This document shows positions 33,721-46,337 of a DNA stretch of 64,000 bases, piece after piece. The notes beneath the pieces were generated by a model, which worked only from the letters and a program-made list of their open reading frames with translations, made no database searches and was not told where the DNA came from. The position numbers and the translations under genes were made by a program. Each line of letters starts with the position of its first letter. The stretch's first letter is position 1. The stretch is taken from contig OX578139.1 of the NCBI GenBank assembly GCA_951213105.1, positions 68,396,754 through 68,460,753 on the forward strand, given 5' to 3'. The DNA comes from Amaurobius ferox (Eukaryota; Arthropoda; Arachnida; Araneae; Amaurobiidae).

Positions 33721-33822
33721 GCAGGAGGCTAACCTGAGGTGACAATAGTTGGAGGTGGTCAGTTAAATTGTCAGTGACCCGCTAATCTGACATTAGAGGG
33801 TGAAGAATACAGAGTAAATAAG

Positions 33823-34130
33823 ACCTTGCAATTTTGTCCCAAGAGAGCAGTGGTAGAGCGTCGGCTGGCCAGTTCGGAGATCCAGGTTCGATTCTCGTTT
33901 GGGGCAGCAATGTTCTTTACAAGACCAATGAACTATAATCAGATTAAATCAGATTAAATTGCGCTTGAAGACAAAACCTGCTTTCCTGTGATTCCTTCAC
34001 TAGATTGACTGATCCGTCGGCTCAATGTGGCGTGAGAAATTACTAAAAATTCACAGATGCCCTGGCTTGGACCTTCATCTTTGCGACCACACTGTATTGC
34101 TGCATTTCTTTTTCATCATAAATATTTGAA
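33823..34130 (+). mobile_element. tRNA-like-headed SINE (related to type D head)
   Basis: The head CTTGCAATTTTGTCCCAA, acceptor halves GTCCCAA (33836-33842) and TTGGGGC (33899-33905), GGTAGAGCG and GGTTCGATTCTC parallel the head at 28946. The body differs (GACTGATCCGTCGGCTC, ATGCCCTGGCTTGGACC) and fades out in a T-rich tail near 34110. The exact 3' end is uncertain. Confidence 0.55.
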
Positions 34131-35500
34131 TCAAATAATGTCGTGAACTGCGAACATTGATCACTATATGGAACCGCTGAACCAGACAGAAAAGTAGCCA
34201 TTAAAATTATATGGAAATCACTAGTTCTTACAAAAAGTTGTCACATCATTCAAGATGCCAGTATTCCTAAATGGTTAATCCATAAGCTTTTTCTGTATTG
34301 CATAAGTGCAATTATGTTAAAATATATTGATTTTAGCAAATAGGTGATGGATAAGTCAGCCACACAGGCTGAGGATATAAACCATCTCCCATTCGAGTAC
34401 AGTTATCAAAATTTGACTATCAGAATCCACAGTTTTCTAGCATGTATAAAAAATAAGAAACTTTTTAAGAAAAAATCTTTTTTGGCGGTAAACATATCTG
34501 CCTTTTGAGTAATAGTTTTCCTCTTCCATTTACCAGATTGAACCGATACCTGATAACCAGTCAATTAATAATCTCGCCATATAATTTTAAGTAATGTATC
34601 GTTTAATTTATCACTGTCAGGAAAAGACCCCGGAATCTGAATTTAGATAAAATTTCACTCTACTTTAAGAATCATAATGATTTATGTTACTTTTTGAATA
34701 TCGATAGGCAAAATCCACAGTTAAATAATTTTGGAATAATTTAAACAAATAAAGTATACAAGATGAAAAATAATTCATTTCAAGACAGTATTTTTTATTA
34801 ATATTTAGAATTTTAAAATTTATTTTAACTGAAACGTTTCTCTGTGTGTAACTTTTGGTGGCAATTGCTAATGTGCTACCAGCAAAACGGATTATATTTT
34901 GAGACACAAGTATTTAATTGGCACCAAAATGCGCAGATAGAGAGAGAGAATTGATTTTTTTATAAAAATGTACTTGAATGCGCGATGTGTAATTTAAAAA
35001 GCCTAGGCATTGCATTATGTAATAATTATAAACATAAAACCCCTGTTTAAATTTATGATTACGTATTGCTGCTGCATCTCAAAATGCTAAAAGGTCAATA
35101 TAACTTTAAAATCAAACGAAAAACACAATTTCCTCTTAAGAAATTATTTATTTTGAATGTCACATCTTAAAAAAATTGATAAACATTAAAAAATATAGTT
35201 TGCAAAAATATATGTTACTGCACTTTACTAACAACGATAAATTTTGGGAGACATAATTCGATGTGATTAAACGAATAAATTCATTAAAACTCAACATATT
35301 ATCGGTTTTAAATGTCCATTTATCTTTTTTCATACATTAAAACAAATGTTATTCACTAGACTTTGTCTAGGGCGCATTGCATTGATTGGTGAGAGGGCTA
35401 CTAGATGTAATATCACTAATTTTTGCTGAAGTTTTTTACAAAAAATATTTTTCAAATTTTTCATTTACATTTCATATTTTCAATTTTTTATTTACTTTTT
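34131..35500. other. AT-rich DNA, no gene seen
   Basis: Several short frames only, the longest 80 codons on the minus strand at 34665-34907, none with recognisable motifs. Confidence 0.45.
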
Positions 35501-35780
35501 AACACTTTCCAACAAAGTTGTAAAGTGTTTATGACTTTGTTCATTCTGTCTGTCTGTCCGTTCGCACGATAACTGCCGTAAAAATTACTTTATCAAGATG
35601 AAATTTTAGTATGTTGTTGAGACGATCTGTAGCACCTACGGGAATGTAAATAAATAATATCACCCAATTAATTTCGGACAAGTTAAAATTCACCAAATGC
35701 TTCGAAAATTTTAGGAAATATGCAAATTGCTACATAAAATGTATAAAAAAGAGTCCATCAAAATATGTTAGGTAGTTTTT
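35501..35780 (-). mobile_element. Family C element, 3' part (split by an A element)
   Basis: Hairpin AACACTTTCCAACAAAGTTG, (GTCT)n, CGCACGATAACTGCCGT and TATCACCCAATTA. The sequence stops at GGTAGTTTTT where A starts, and resumes beyond it. Confidence 0.82.
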
Positions 35781-36763
35781 ACTTTCCTTATATACATAAT
35801 GTATAAGGATAGTATTGTGACTGGGTCGAAAATTCGAATTCGAGTTTTCGACGGGAGAGCACGTTTCAATCATCCCTGATCGCGAATCAAACATTTTTGA
35901 AGTGATATCTGTGTGTGTGTGTGTGGGTGTGTGTGTGTGAAAGTATGTATGTGTGCGTGCGTGCGCGCGTGTGTGTGTGTGTGTGTGTGTGTCAGTGAGA
36001 CTGTGTAGACGATAACTGACGAACGAATGGACCAATTCGAACAAAATTTGGTACAAAAATCACAATCCGTAAACACTGGAAACCTATTGTTTTTATACGC
36101 AATCGAATGTTCAAAACCCCCCTAAATTTTCGAATGAAATTTTGAAAAAATCGTCAAAAAATCAAAACCGCTAATAAAGTTACGCAAATAGACATTTCTT
36201 ATGTAATTTTTCATTAGAAAACGATTGACATAAATTTTAGAACGCTAACATGAACCATTCACGAGATATTGTACATTTTTCAAAAAAATTATCAAAAAGT
36301 CATATAAAATTAAAAAATATATATATCCTATTGAGAAACATGTTCATTTTTAATATGTAATACCATGCCGTAATTTGGGTGACATCGTTCTCGTGGTTTG
36401 AGCTCGTTCCATTCATGAAAAAAGAAATTTTAAGTTATACTTTTGTATTTCAACGCCAATAGTCATTTATCTGCTGTAAGAATAACTTATTTCTTCGTCC
36501 ATAACGCTTTGGCGAAATTTTGCCGACGAATTTGGCGGAATGTCGCCAACTTGGCGACTTTTTGAAATGTTGCCAAATTAACGAAAATCTCGCCGAATGG
36601 ATACAAATGACGCTATATCAATGAAAATGACGAATAATTGTCGAAAATTCAATATTTTGGAAAAAATACTAGTATCTACTATAAAGAAAACCTATTTTTT
36701 TTACTGTAAAAGTAGTAAATTCATTACATTATATAAGGAAATTCATGTGTTGCCCACATCAGA
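35781..36763 (-). mobile_element. Family A element inserted in family C
   Basis: Complete A, with a GC-interrupted GT run (35910-35990) and GTCGCCAACTTGGCGAC at 36542-36558. The insertion point in the host C is a T run, so any target duplication is only Ts. Confidence 0.88.
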
Positions 36764-37376
36764 TTTTTTAAATAAAAATTGAAATAGTAATTACACATAT
36801 GTTATATGAAGAGATTACGTAACTCCTTTCAAAATAAAATACGATATCCATGTTATTCCCTATGTAAAAATCGTGCTGTTTAAAGACAATTTAAATATAC
36901 ATTTTGTGTTCCATACGTCATAAAACGCTTTATTTTTTCATATAATCTATGTATCTAAATTTTGTGCCAACGCAATTACAATATTTTTTTAATTTTAAAT
37001 GATCACTAAACTTTGATTATTCCTACAATGAAGCCTAATTTCTATAGCATGGAGAATGCAAACAAATCAAGTGATTATAAGATGAGTTGTATAAGAATTG
37101 CTGAATTTTTATCACGTAAAATTATTTGGCTATGAAGTCAAGTATATAATTCATATGAATGAAATATTCATTGAGAAGCAGATGATTTATATATAGCATT
37201 GCCTTTTTAATAGAAGTTTTAAGTTTCCAAGTATATTAAATTATTGTAGTATTGCGATAATTTAAAAAATGTGAGTGCTGAATCTATTGCATTTTATAGA
37301 TGTTTAAATAAAATTGCATTTCAGTTGGAAAGTGTTTTATAATTAATGCTTTATTCATGATTGATCCTTATTGTTA
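36764..37376 (-). mobile_element. Family C element, 5' part, diverged
   Basis: Continues with AAATAAAAATTGAAATAG, AATTACACAT, TGAAATATTCATTGA and ends GGAAAGTGTTTTATAATTA, ATTCATGATTGATCC. It is more diverged than the other C copies, so this is an older insertion. Confidence 0.75.
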
Positions 37377-37938
37377 TATTTTTAATTCATATCATTCTCA
37401 GTTGAAATGCACATAACACATTTACTTAAGGGCTTTATTAAACAGATGCCGATTTTAACCAATTAACTTTAGAAAGAACTCTTAATCAGAGCCAGTATCA
37501 AAATTGATCTCTCGATTTTTTTATAATATCCAGCCACAGTCAGATTTAAGCTGGCTGTCCATCTTTTCGAGTCTTAAACTGCAACTCGTTATTCTAACTG
37601 TATCACTTTCCAGTCAGTTCTCATGAACGCCAGTCTTTTTTGAAACTACAAGATAACTTTCAAAATCACTTGTTTGGTTTGGCTAATAATTCTTAGGATG
37701 TGAAATTCTTGGACTTTTTTAACTGGCTGTAACATTAAATTTCGAACTCAAATACTTCGTGGAAGTATTGCTAGAGGGGCACATACTGTAGCAACAATCA
37801 GTCTGAAAATGTGACATTGCAAAGTCTTAAAACCAAAGAACATATTTAACCAAATTTACTGTCCGCCCGAGGGGCTAATCCATAGACTACTTGCCCGGGC
37901 TCGGCCTCGAGCAACTGAGATTGAGCCAGCAGATATGA
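37377..37938. other. Unrecognised DNA
   Basis: Less AT-rich from about 37840. No family or RNA gene recognised. Confidence 0.35.
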
Positions 37939-38015
37939 ATCAGTGTTTATGGAACAGCCATCAGTGTTTATGGAACAGCCATCAGTGTTTATGGAACAGC
38001 CATCAGCGTTTATGG
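37939..38015. repeat. 21-bp minisatellite, 3.7 units
   Basis: Units start at 37939, 37960, 37981 and 38002, beginning ATCAGTGTTTATGG and ending AACAGCC; the last is partial and has one change (CAGCG). Confidence 0.9.
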
Positions 38016-38308
38016 AGAGAGATTCGATACCCAAACGAGCTGACCAACCAGAGGCTAAAGGCCAAGGTGTGATATCACCCTTCTCCCAACATGGGCAAAA
38101 ATAACTTTTTAAAAGAATCACATGTTGACTGCTTTTGATGATATGTGCTTGGACGTGTTTTTATTTGTCCAAAACGAAGGACAAAAATCCTCGATGCAAA
38201 AATGGGAAATAGATTATTGTGGCGTCCCCTAGTGGCGTTCCCAGATGCAAGGTTGGTCTTCACAGCGCATAGAGTGTACCAAAAGCAGTCTAAGTGGGAA
38301 ACTTTTAC
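38016..38308. other. Moderately GC-rich unidentified block
   Basis: Overlapped by a 162-codon minus frame (38075-38563) that also runs through a SINE insertion and AT-rich DNA; the translation has no known motif. Probably repeat-derived. Confidence 0.3.
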
Positions 38309-38322
38309 ACTTACCTTCCCCT

Positions 38323-38379
38323 CCGGACGCCCAATTTGCTGCTCATGTCTTCGGACGAGCCGGTCGTTCTGGGTTTTCG
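38323..38379 (+). mobile_element. 57-bp SINE-tail insertion with 14-bp target duplication
   Basis: Perfect ACTTACCTTCCCCT flanks at 38309-38322 and 38380-38393. The insert ends GACGAGCCGGTCGTTCTGGG, a relative of the 47165-47223 insert and of the 3' end of the 5S-headed SINE. Confidence 0.82.
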
Positions 38380-38393
38380 ACTTACCTTCCCCT

Positions 38394-38724
38394 ACTAGTT
38401 CTTGGTAAAAGCCCCCTGGCTTACCCCTCAGGACAATATTAATGGAATTAAATAATGCTAACTTGACGTAGATAGTATTTCTGGGAAATTTAAAATTTAC
38501 AATGGCTAGAATGCCCATTATTTCGGATAATTTGAAGAGTTTATATAATGTCTGTATATGCAATTCTGCATATTTAATCTGTAAATAAAATTATAGATTC
38601 CTGAGAATATTTGGTCTCCAAGCCTCTATCAATTTTAGCAATTTATGTATTCCAACGGCCACAAGTGAGTGGAGAGAGTTAATACCACACTGGTTGACAT
38701 TGCATCTACACAACAACACTTAAA
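38394..38724. other. Spacer, no feature seen
   Basis: AT-rich apart from its first 40 bases. Confidence 0.4.
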
Positions 38725-38746
38725 TCTATATAAATAAAATTGAAAA

Positions 38747-38785
<39 letters not shown>

Positions 38786-40862
38786 GTCTGTCTGTTTGTC
38801 CCATCATCACGGGAGAACGGCTGAACCGAATTTGATGAAATTTTGTGGATAGCCTTAAAATAGCCCCCCATAAATTTAGTCCAAGTTTTGAATTTCTAAG
38901 ATCAGGGGTTGTCGAGATATTAATAAAAAACGGAACATTTTCCTATGAGTTATACTCTCCAACTCCGTGGTTTATTCAAACGGAAAGGATGAAAATCGTT
39001 TGTTTAAAACGGCGAAATGAAATAAAACTTTATTTCCGAGTTTGGTGCAGGATTTTTGCATTAATTAGTAACTATCGGAAAACACGAATTGTTTGAAACA
39101 TGAATTTAAATGGAAAAATCTACCTCCGTGATTATATTTCACAAGCTTTTACTCAACGATTAAAAGTATAAAGAAATCAAAATGGCTATTTAATTTCGCA
39201 TTTTATGAGGAAGATTCTATCTTATATCATGTTGCTCGGCAACGGAATGAAATTAAATGTGTTGTTAATATTTATTATTATTTTTTCTATTTGAATAATA
39301 AATAAATGGATGTAAAAATATATTTTTAAATGAAAGGTTTGGTTGTTCTTTTAATTATATAAATTGCGAACTGAATACATCATTTTCATTTATTTTAGCA
39401 AAGAGGTTTCCAGCTCATATATTGTGTTTAGCTAATAAACTCATATATTGTGTTTACCCAACAAATTCATTTAGCCGATTGTTGAAGCAGAAAAAGAGTA
39501 GAACGGCTGTACCTTATAATACAATTTTAGTGTTTTCATTTAGTATATACAAACGGGGTCAGAATATTTTATTCTTCAGATCTGCAAATTTAGAGCTACG
39601 AGTTTAGCGGAATATCTCTAAATAACTTGGTAACTTTTCTTAAACTTTACCAAATTAGCGGAAATGTTTCCAAATTTATAAAAATGACGCAAATCAATGA
39701 TTTGTTTTTTTAGAATAGAGTACTAAAATGATGTTTCGGTAGCATTTGTTGGACAGTCCATCCATCCTACTTAGTAACACATTTAACGAATTTTTTTAAT
39801 ATCACCAAATTGATAAAAATATTTGTAAGTCCTTAAAAATGTCATAGAATTGATAAAATCGCGCTTAATAAATGAAAATAATTGTGTTTTGTTAGGGGAT
39901 ATTATCGTGATGATGTTTCGTCAATTTGTCGCAAAATGGGACTATCTGTTCTACAGTCCCACTTGGCGATAAATTTGGGGATTTTTTAAGTTATCGCTAA
40001 ATTGACTAAAATGTCGCCAAATCTTCCATGGAGGTCGCATTATTCAGATGATATGATTTCCATCAATTTATTTGAAGCAAATGATATCATGTCGCTTAGC
40101 AACGGATCCAATGTGTTATGCGGCATACGATTTTATATTAAATCTTTTCCGATTTGAAAAATAAAGATATGTATATAAAATAAATTTCATTGACATTGCA
40201 TTTTGACTGGATAATATCAATTACGGTCTTCAGGTTTAAACATTATTATTATTGATATTTTCGGGGACTTTTGATTCAGGGATTATTGATATTTTCAAGT
40301 TAATATGACATTGTTTTATTATGACGAAAATTGTTGAAACTCATGTATAGTACGTTGTACGTAATCTTCTACAAATGCAATATATCTTCTAATCTACGAG
40401 AATATAAGTAGTACAGGTATATTGGCATATATTTAGATATATAGTGGCATATATTGGAATCAATTACGACCTTCTGGTAAAAGATTACGGGGATTATTGA
40501 TATTTTCAATTTATTACGTCATCTCTTTTATTCTGGCAAATATTTTTGACACTCATATTGTAATACGGGTAATCTTCTACTAACACACTGGTATATTTTC
40601 TAATCTACGACAATATAAGTAGTACGGGGTTGCATATAATGATTCAATTCCTTTTTTTTTTGTAAATTTGCTTGCAAATAGGGTCAGGATGTTTTATTCT
40701 TCAGATCTGCCCGTGACGATAATTCTTCATAGTGAGAACAGATATTCTTAGACTTCTCTTTATGAGCAATAAATTTAATATTTTAACAGAATTTGCACAT
40801 GATTGCGAATTATAAGTTTCTTTATTTTATATACTCCGTACGAAGAACGGGTATGCTGCTAG
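38725..40862 (+). mobile_element. Non-autonomous Helitron (family E), copy 1
   Basis: 5' end TCTATATAAATAAAATTG follows a host A; 3' end has a CCGT..ACGG hairpin (40836-40850), then GTATGCTGCTAG and a host T. This is the Helitron signature (rolling-circle replication, TC/CTRR ends, AT target). (GTCT)n follows the 5' end. The interior has two GGCGA-type units (39690-40030) shared with 10680-11690. No Rep/helicase is encoded. Confidence 0.88.
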
Positions 40863-41036
40863 TAATCTATATAAATAAAAATGAAAATCTGTCTGTCTGT
40901 CTGTCTGTCCCATCATCACGGGAGAACGGCTGACCCGAATATGATGAAATTTTGTGGGTAGCCTAGAAATAGCCCCACTTAAAATTTAGTCCGTATTTTG
41001 AGTTTTTACGACCAGTGGTTTTCGAGACATTAGTAA

Positions 41037-42469
41037 ACAAGAAAGATCAATCATGCTTAAAGCATTGATTATGAAACACTTTCCAACTTTAATGCAATTT
41101 TATTTAAAAAAGTCGAAAATGCAATACATTCCTCGGTAATATTTTAAAACTTATCACAATACTACATTGATTTATTATATTTGAAAACTTAAACCTTCAT
41201 TGAAAAAAATGAACTTCATTCAAATGACGGCATTGAAATATAAATTGCCTGGTTTAAATATCTCTAAAATGCAATACATTCCAAGGTAATATTTTTAAAA
41301 CTATCATAATACTAGATAATTTATTATATTTGAAAACTTCATCGAAAACAACTGAAATAAATTCAAATGACGTCATAGAAAAAATAACACGCCTGGATCT
41401 CTCTATAAAAGCAGGATTCCATTCATAACTTTCTCCCATTCATTTCATTCATCACAATACTATAATAATTTATTTTATTAAAAAATTAAGACCATGGAGC
41501 TACAATTCATAAACTCTATGCTTAAAACTTCATCGAAAAAATCGTCCTTCTGTTTATAAAATCAATTAATATTTCATACATATCAGCCATGCAGACTCCA
41601 TGGACTGAATTATTTTGTGTTAAAGAAATACAGTAATTCTAATACAACTCATTCTACATATCTTGCTGTTTACATTTTACATAGGTGAAAAATAGGCTTA
41701 GTTGTAGAAATAATCAAATTTGAATGAGAATTTAAACTCAAATATATATTGTCATTGTTGTTGTTGTTGAGACTCAGACCGTCCGACCTACCAGAAAGGT
41801 GTAAGGTAACTGTTTGGACGGCCGGGCGGTGCCACCCAATTTGGACCGGAACCCAGTGGGGGAGGCATCCACAGGGACCGTACCCTCCTTCCCCTACCAC
41901 CAACCTCTCGGAATATATTGTCATTGTGTTGTTTTAGTATGTAGATGCACATAATTTAAGCAAAAATAAAGTAGTTTTAGGACGGATACAACACTCAATA
42001 TGAATTAAAAAGAACTTAAAGAAGAACTTAAAGAAGAAAAGAATTAATAAGAAATCACGATTTTGAAACAAGATGGATGCCATATATCATTTTGAAGTGG
42101 GTCATGTGATCGTTTCATATCATGGTCACGTGATCGTTTCATATAAGATGTGTAATTATTATTTTAATTTTTATTTAAAAAACTACTGAATATATTTCGC
42201 TGAATTTTTTTTATATACTTTATGGAACAATTTGACTATTACCTAAAATTTTCGAAGCAATTTGTGAATTTTAAATCCGCTAAAAAAATGTTTGAAAAAT
42301 TAGGTCCCATAGGGCTCATTGTATTTCATTTTTTTAACCCGGGTTTAATCCAAAACTAATTGGGTGATATTATTCATTTATATTCCCATAGGTCCTACAG
42401 ACTGTCTGAACAACATACTAAAATTTCATTTTGATTAAGTCATTTTTACGGCAGTTATCGTGCTAACGA

Positions 42470-42506
<37 letters not shown>

Positions 42507-42556
42507 ATGAACAAAGTCATAAACACTTTTCAACTTTGTTGTAAAGTGTTAAAAAG
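41037..42556 (+). mobile_element. Family C element nested in Helitron copy 2 (first)
   Basis: Full C from ACAAGAAAGATCAATCATG to GTTGTAAAGTGTT, (CAGA)n at 42471-42505, enlarged by a SINE fragment at 41758-41912. Confidence 0.88.
41758..41912 (-). mobile_element. 5'-truncated 5S-type SINE with 14-bp target duplication
   Basis: Reverse complement of the last about 155 bases of the SINE at 47238-47620, starting with (TTG)n. Flanks ATATATTGTCATTG at 41744-41757 and 41913-41926 are identical, and other C copies have that word once. Confidence 0.9.
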
Positions 42557-42752
42557 GGGTGAAATCGAAAAACATAACGATATAATTTTATTTAGTTTTA
42601 TTAAAATATAGTTTTATATTAAAACTATTTAGTTTTATTTAAACTATATAATTTTATCTAGGTCATCAAACTATACACACTTTAATTGGAAAACATTAAG
42701 ATTTAAAAATATTTTAACTTGCTGTGTCCTTTTTTTGACATGCAAATTTAAG
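42557..42752. other. Unidentified spacer between two nested C elements
   Basis: It belongs neither to C nor, by comparison with the uninterrupted copy, to Helitron E. Words TTTAGTTTTATT recur. Possibly filler DNA or another insertion. Confidence 0.4.
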
Positions 42753-44108
42753 ACAAGAAAGATCAATCATGCTTAAAGCATTGATTATGAAACACTTTCC
42801 AACTTCAATGCAATTTTATTTAAACATGTCTAAAATGCAATACATTCCTCGGTAATATTTTAAAACTTATCACAATACTACATTAATTTATTATATTTGA
42901 AACCTTAAACCTTCATCGAAAAAAATTAACTTCATTCAAATGACGGCATTAAAATATAAATTGCCTGGTTTAAACATCTCTAAAATGTGATACATTCCTC
43001 GGTAATAATTTTAGAATTATCATAATACTACGATAATTTATTATATTTGAAAACTTTATCGAAAACAACTGAAATTCATTCAAATGACGTCATAAAAAAT
43101 AACACGCCTGGCTCTCTCTAAAAGCAACATTTCATTCATAAATAATTCCCCCATTCATGTCATTCATCACAATACTATAATAATTTATATTATTTAAAAA
43201 TTAAGACCATGGAGCTACAAGTAAGTAAAACTCTATGCGTAAAACTTCATCGAAAATTATCGTCCTTCTCTTTCTAAAATCAATGAATATTTCATTCATA
43301 TCAGCCATGCAGACTCCATGGACTAAATGATTTTGTGTTAAAGAATTACAGCGATTCTAATACAACTCATTCTACATATTTTGCTGTTTACATTTTACAT
43401 AGGTGAAAAATAGGCTTAATAGTAGAAATAATCAAATTTGTATGAGCATTTAAACTGAAATATATTGTCATTGCGTTGTTAAAGTATGTAGATGCACAGA
43501 ATTTAGGCAAAAATAAAGTAGTTTTAGGATGGATACAACACTCAATATGAATTTAAAATAACTTTAATAATCACGATTTTGAGACAAGATGGATGCCATA
43601 TATCATTTTGAAGTGGGTCATGTGATCGTTTCATATCATGGGCACGTGATCGCTTCATATAAGAGGTGTTATTATTATTTTAATTTTTATTTAAAAAACT
43701 ACTGAATATATTTCGCTGATTTTTTTTTATATATTTTATGGAACAATTTGAATATTGCCTAAAATTTTCGAAGCAATTTGTGAATTTTAAATCCGCTTAA
43801 AAAATGCTTGAAAAATTAGGTCCCATAGGGCTCAATGTATTCCATTTTTTCAACCTGGGTTCAATCCAAAATTAATTGGGTGATATTATTCATTTATATT
43901 CCCATAGGTCCTATAGACCGTCTGAACAACATACTAAAATTTCATTTTGATTAAGTCATTTTTACGGCAGTTATCGTGCTAACGGACAGACTGACAGACA
44001 GACAGACAGACAGACATAATGAACAAAGTCATAAACACTTTTCAACTTCGTTGTAAAGTGTTAACAAAGTCATAAACACTTTTCAACTTTGTTGTAAAGT
44101 GTTAAAAA
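42753..44108 (+). mobile_element. Family C element nested in Helitron copy 2 (second), duplicated 3' end
   Basis: Complete C. The last 41 bp (AACAAAGTCATAAACAC to the GTAAAGTGTTAA hairpin arm) occur twice in a row from 44022 and 44063, giving two consecutive terminal hairpins. Confidence 0.87.
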
Positions 44109-46337
44109 CGAAATTTTCGTTTGTCTCATCATCACGGGAAAACGTCTGAACCGAATTTAATGAAATTTTGTGGATAGCCTTGAAATAGCCCCCCATAAAT
44201 TTTGTCCAAGTTTAGAGTTTCTAAGACCAGGGGTTGTCGAGATATTAATGAAAAACTGAACTTTTTCTTAGGAGATCTACTCTCCAACTCCGTGGTTTAT
44301 CCAAACGGAAAGGATGAAAATCGTTTGTTTAAAACACCAAAATGAAATAAAACGTTATTTCCGAGCTTGGTACAGGATTTTTGCATTAATTAGTCACTAT
44401 AGGAAAGCATGAATTGTTTGAAACATGAATTTAAATGGAAAAATCTACCTCCATGGTTCAATGGTTCATCTTTCACAAATTTTTACTCAACGATGAAAAG
44501 TATAAAGAAATCAAAATGGCTATTTAATTTCACATTTTATGAGGAAGATTCTATCTTATATCATGTTGTTCGGCAATGGAATGAAATTAAATGTGTTGGT
44601 AATATTTATTATTATTTTTTCTATTTGTATAATAAATAAATGGATGCAAAAATATATTTTATAAATGAACGGTTTGATATTTTAATTATATATATTGCGG
44701 ACTGCGTACATCACTTTCATTTATTTAAGCAAAGAGGTTTCAAGCTCATATATTGTGTTTAGCTAATAAACTCATATATTGTGTTTACCCAATAAATTCA
44801 TTTAGCCGATTGTTGAAGCAGAAAAAGAGTAGAACGGGTGTATGTATCTTCTAATACAATTTTAGTGTTTTCATTTAGCATATACAAACGGGATCAGGAT
44901 ATTTTATTCTTCAGATCTGCAAATTCAGAGCTACGAATTTAGCGGAACATCTCTAAATAACTTGGCAACTTTTCTTAAACTTTATCAAATTAGTGGAAAT
45001 GTTTCCAAATTGATAAAAATGGCCCAAATCAATGAAATTAAATTTGTTTTTTTAGAATAGAGTACTGAAATGATGTTTCTGTAGCATTTGTCGGTCAGTT
45101 CATCCATCCTACTTAGTAACACATTGAAGGAATTTCTTTAATATCACCAAATTGGTTAAAATATTTTTAAATCCATAAAAATATCATGAAATTGATAAAA
45201 TCGCGCTTAATAAATGAAATGAATTGTGTTTTGTTAGAGGATAGTATTGTGATGATGTTTCATCAATTAGTCGCAAAATGGGACTATCAGTTCTACAGTC
45301 CCACTTGGCGATAAATTTGGCGATTTTTTAAGTTATCGCTAAATTGACGAAAACGTCGCTAAACCTTCCATGGAGATTGCATTATTCAGAGGATATGATT
45401 TCTATCAATTTATTTGAAGCAAATGATATCATGTCGCTTAGCAACGGATCCAATATGTTATGCGGCATACGATTTTTATTAAATCTTTTCTGATTTGAAT
45501 AAAAAAAATATGTATATAAAATAAATTTCATTGACATTGCATTTTTGACTGGATAATATCAATTACGGTCTTCAGATTTAAACATCATTATTATTGGTAT
45601 TTTCGTGGACTGTTGATTCAGGGATTATTGATATTTTCAAATTATTATAGAATTGTTTTATTATGACGAAAATTGTTGAAACTCATATATAGTACGTTGT
45701 ACGAGTAATCTTCTACAAATGCATGGGTATATCTTCTAATCTACGAGAATATAAGTAGTACAGGTATATTGGAATATATTTTGATATATATTGGCATATA
45801 TTGGAATCAATCACGACCTTCTGGTATTAAGATTACGGGGATTTTTGATGCTTTCAATTTATTACGCCATCTTTTTTATTCTGGCAAATATTTTTGAGAC
45901 TCATATTGAAATACGGGTAAGCTTCTACTAACACACTGGCATATTTTCTAATCTGCGACAATATAAGTAGTACGGGGTTGCATATATTGATTCAATTCCT
46001 TTTTTTTTGTAAATTTACTTACAAAAGGGGCCAGGATGTTTTATTCTTCAGATCTGCCCACACACTGGCATATTTTCTAATCTGCGACAATATAAGTAGT
46101 ACGGGGTTGCATATATTGATTCAATTCCTTTTTTTTGTAAATTTACTTACAAAAGGGGCCAGGATGTTTTATTCTTCAGATCTGCCCGTGAATATAATTT
46201 TGCATAGTGAAAACAGATATTCTTAAACTTCGCTTTATGAGCAATAAATTTAATATTTTAACAGAATTTGCACATGATTGCGAATTATAAATTTCTTTAT
46301 ATTATATACTCCGTACGAAGAACGGGTATGCTGCAAG

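Larger units (their letters stand above)
40866..46337 (+). mobile_element. Non-autonomous Helitron (family E), copy 2, split by nested elements
   Basis: Starts TCTATATAAATAAAAATG three bases after copy 1 ends. It is broken after GAGACATTAGTAA at 41036 and resumes at 44109 with CGAAATTTTCGTTTGTC, matching the unbroken copy at 47950. It ends with the hairpin and GTATGCTGCAAG, the terminal CTAG having mutated. A 129-bp internal tandem duplication (CACTGGCATATTTTC...) lies at 45934-46190. Confidence 0.85.

Noticed and set aside
37700..37713. GTGAAATTCTTGGA, a word also found in 18S rRNA
   Set aside because: Only 14 bases match; neither side continues as 18S.
37939..38015. Possible CRISPR-like array
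   Set aside because: The 21-bp units are directly adjacent without spacers, so it is a minisatellite; the DNA is eukaryotic.
38075..38563. 162-codon minus-strand frame, the longest in the window
   Set aside because: It crosses a 57-bp retroinsertion with its target duplications and AT-rich flanks, and shows no known motif.
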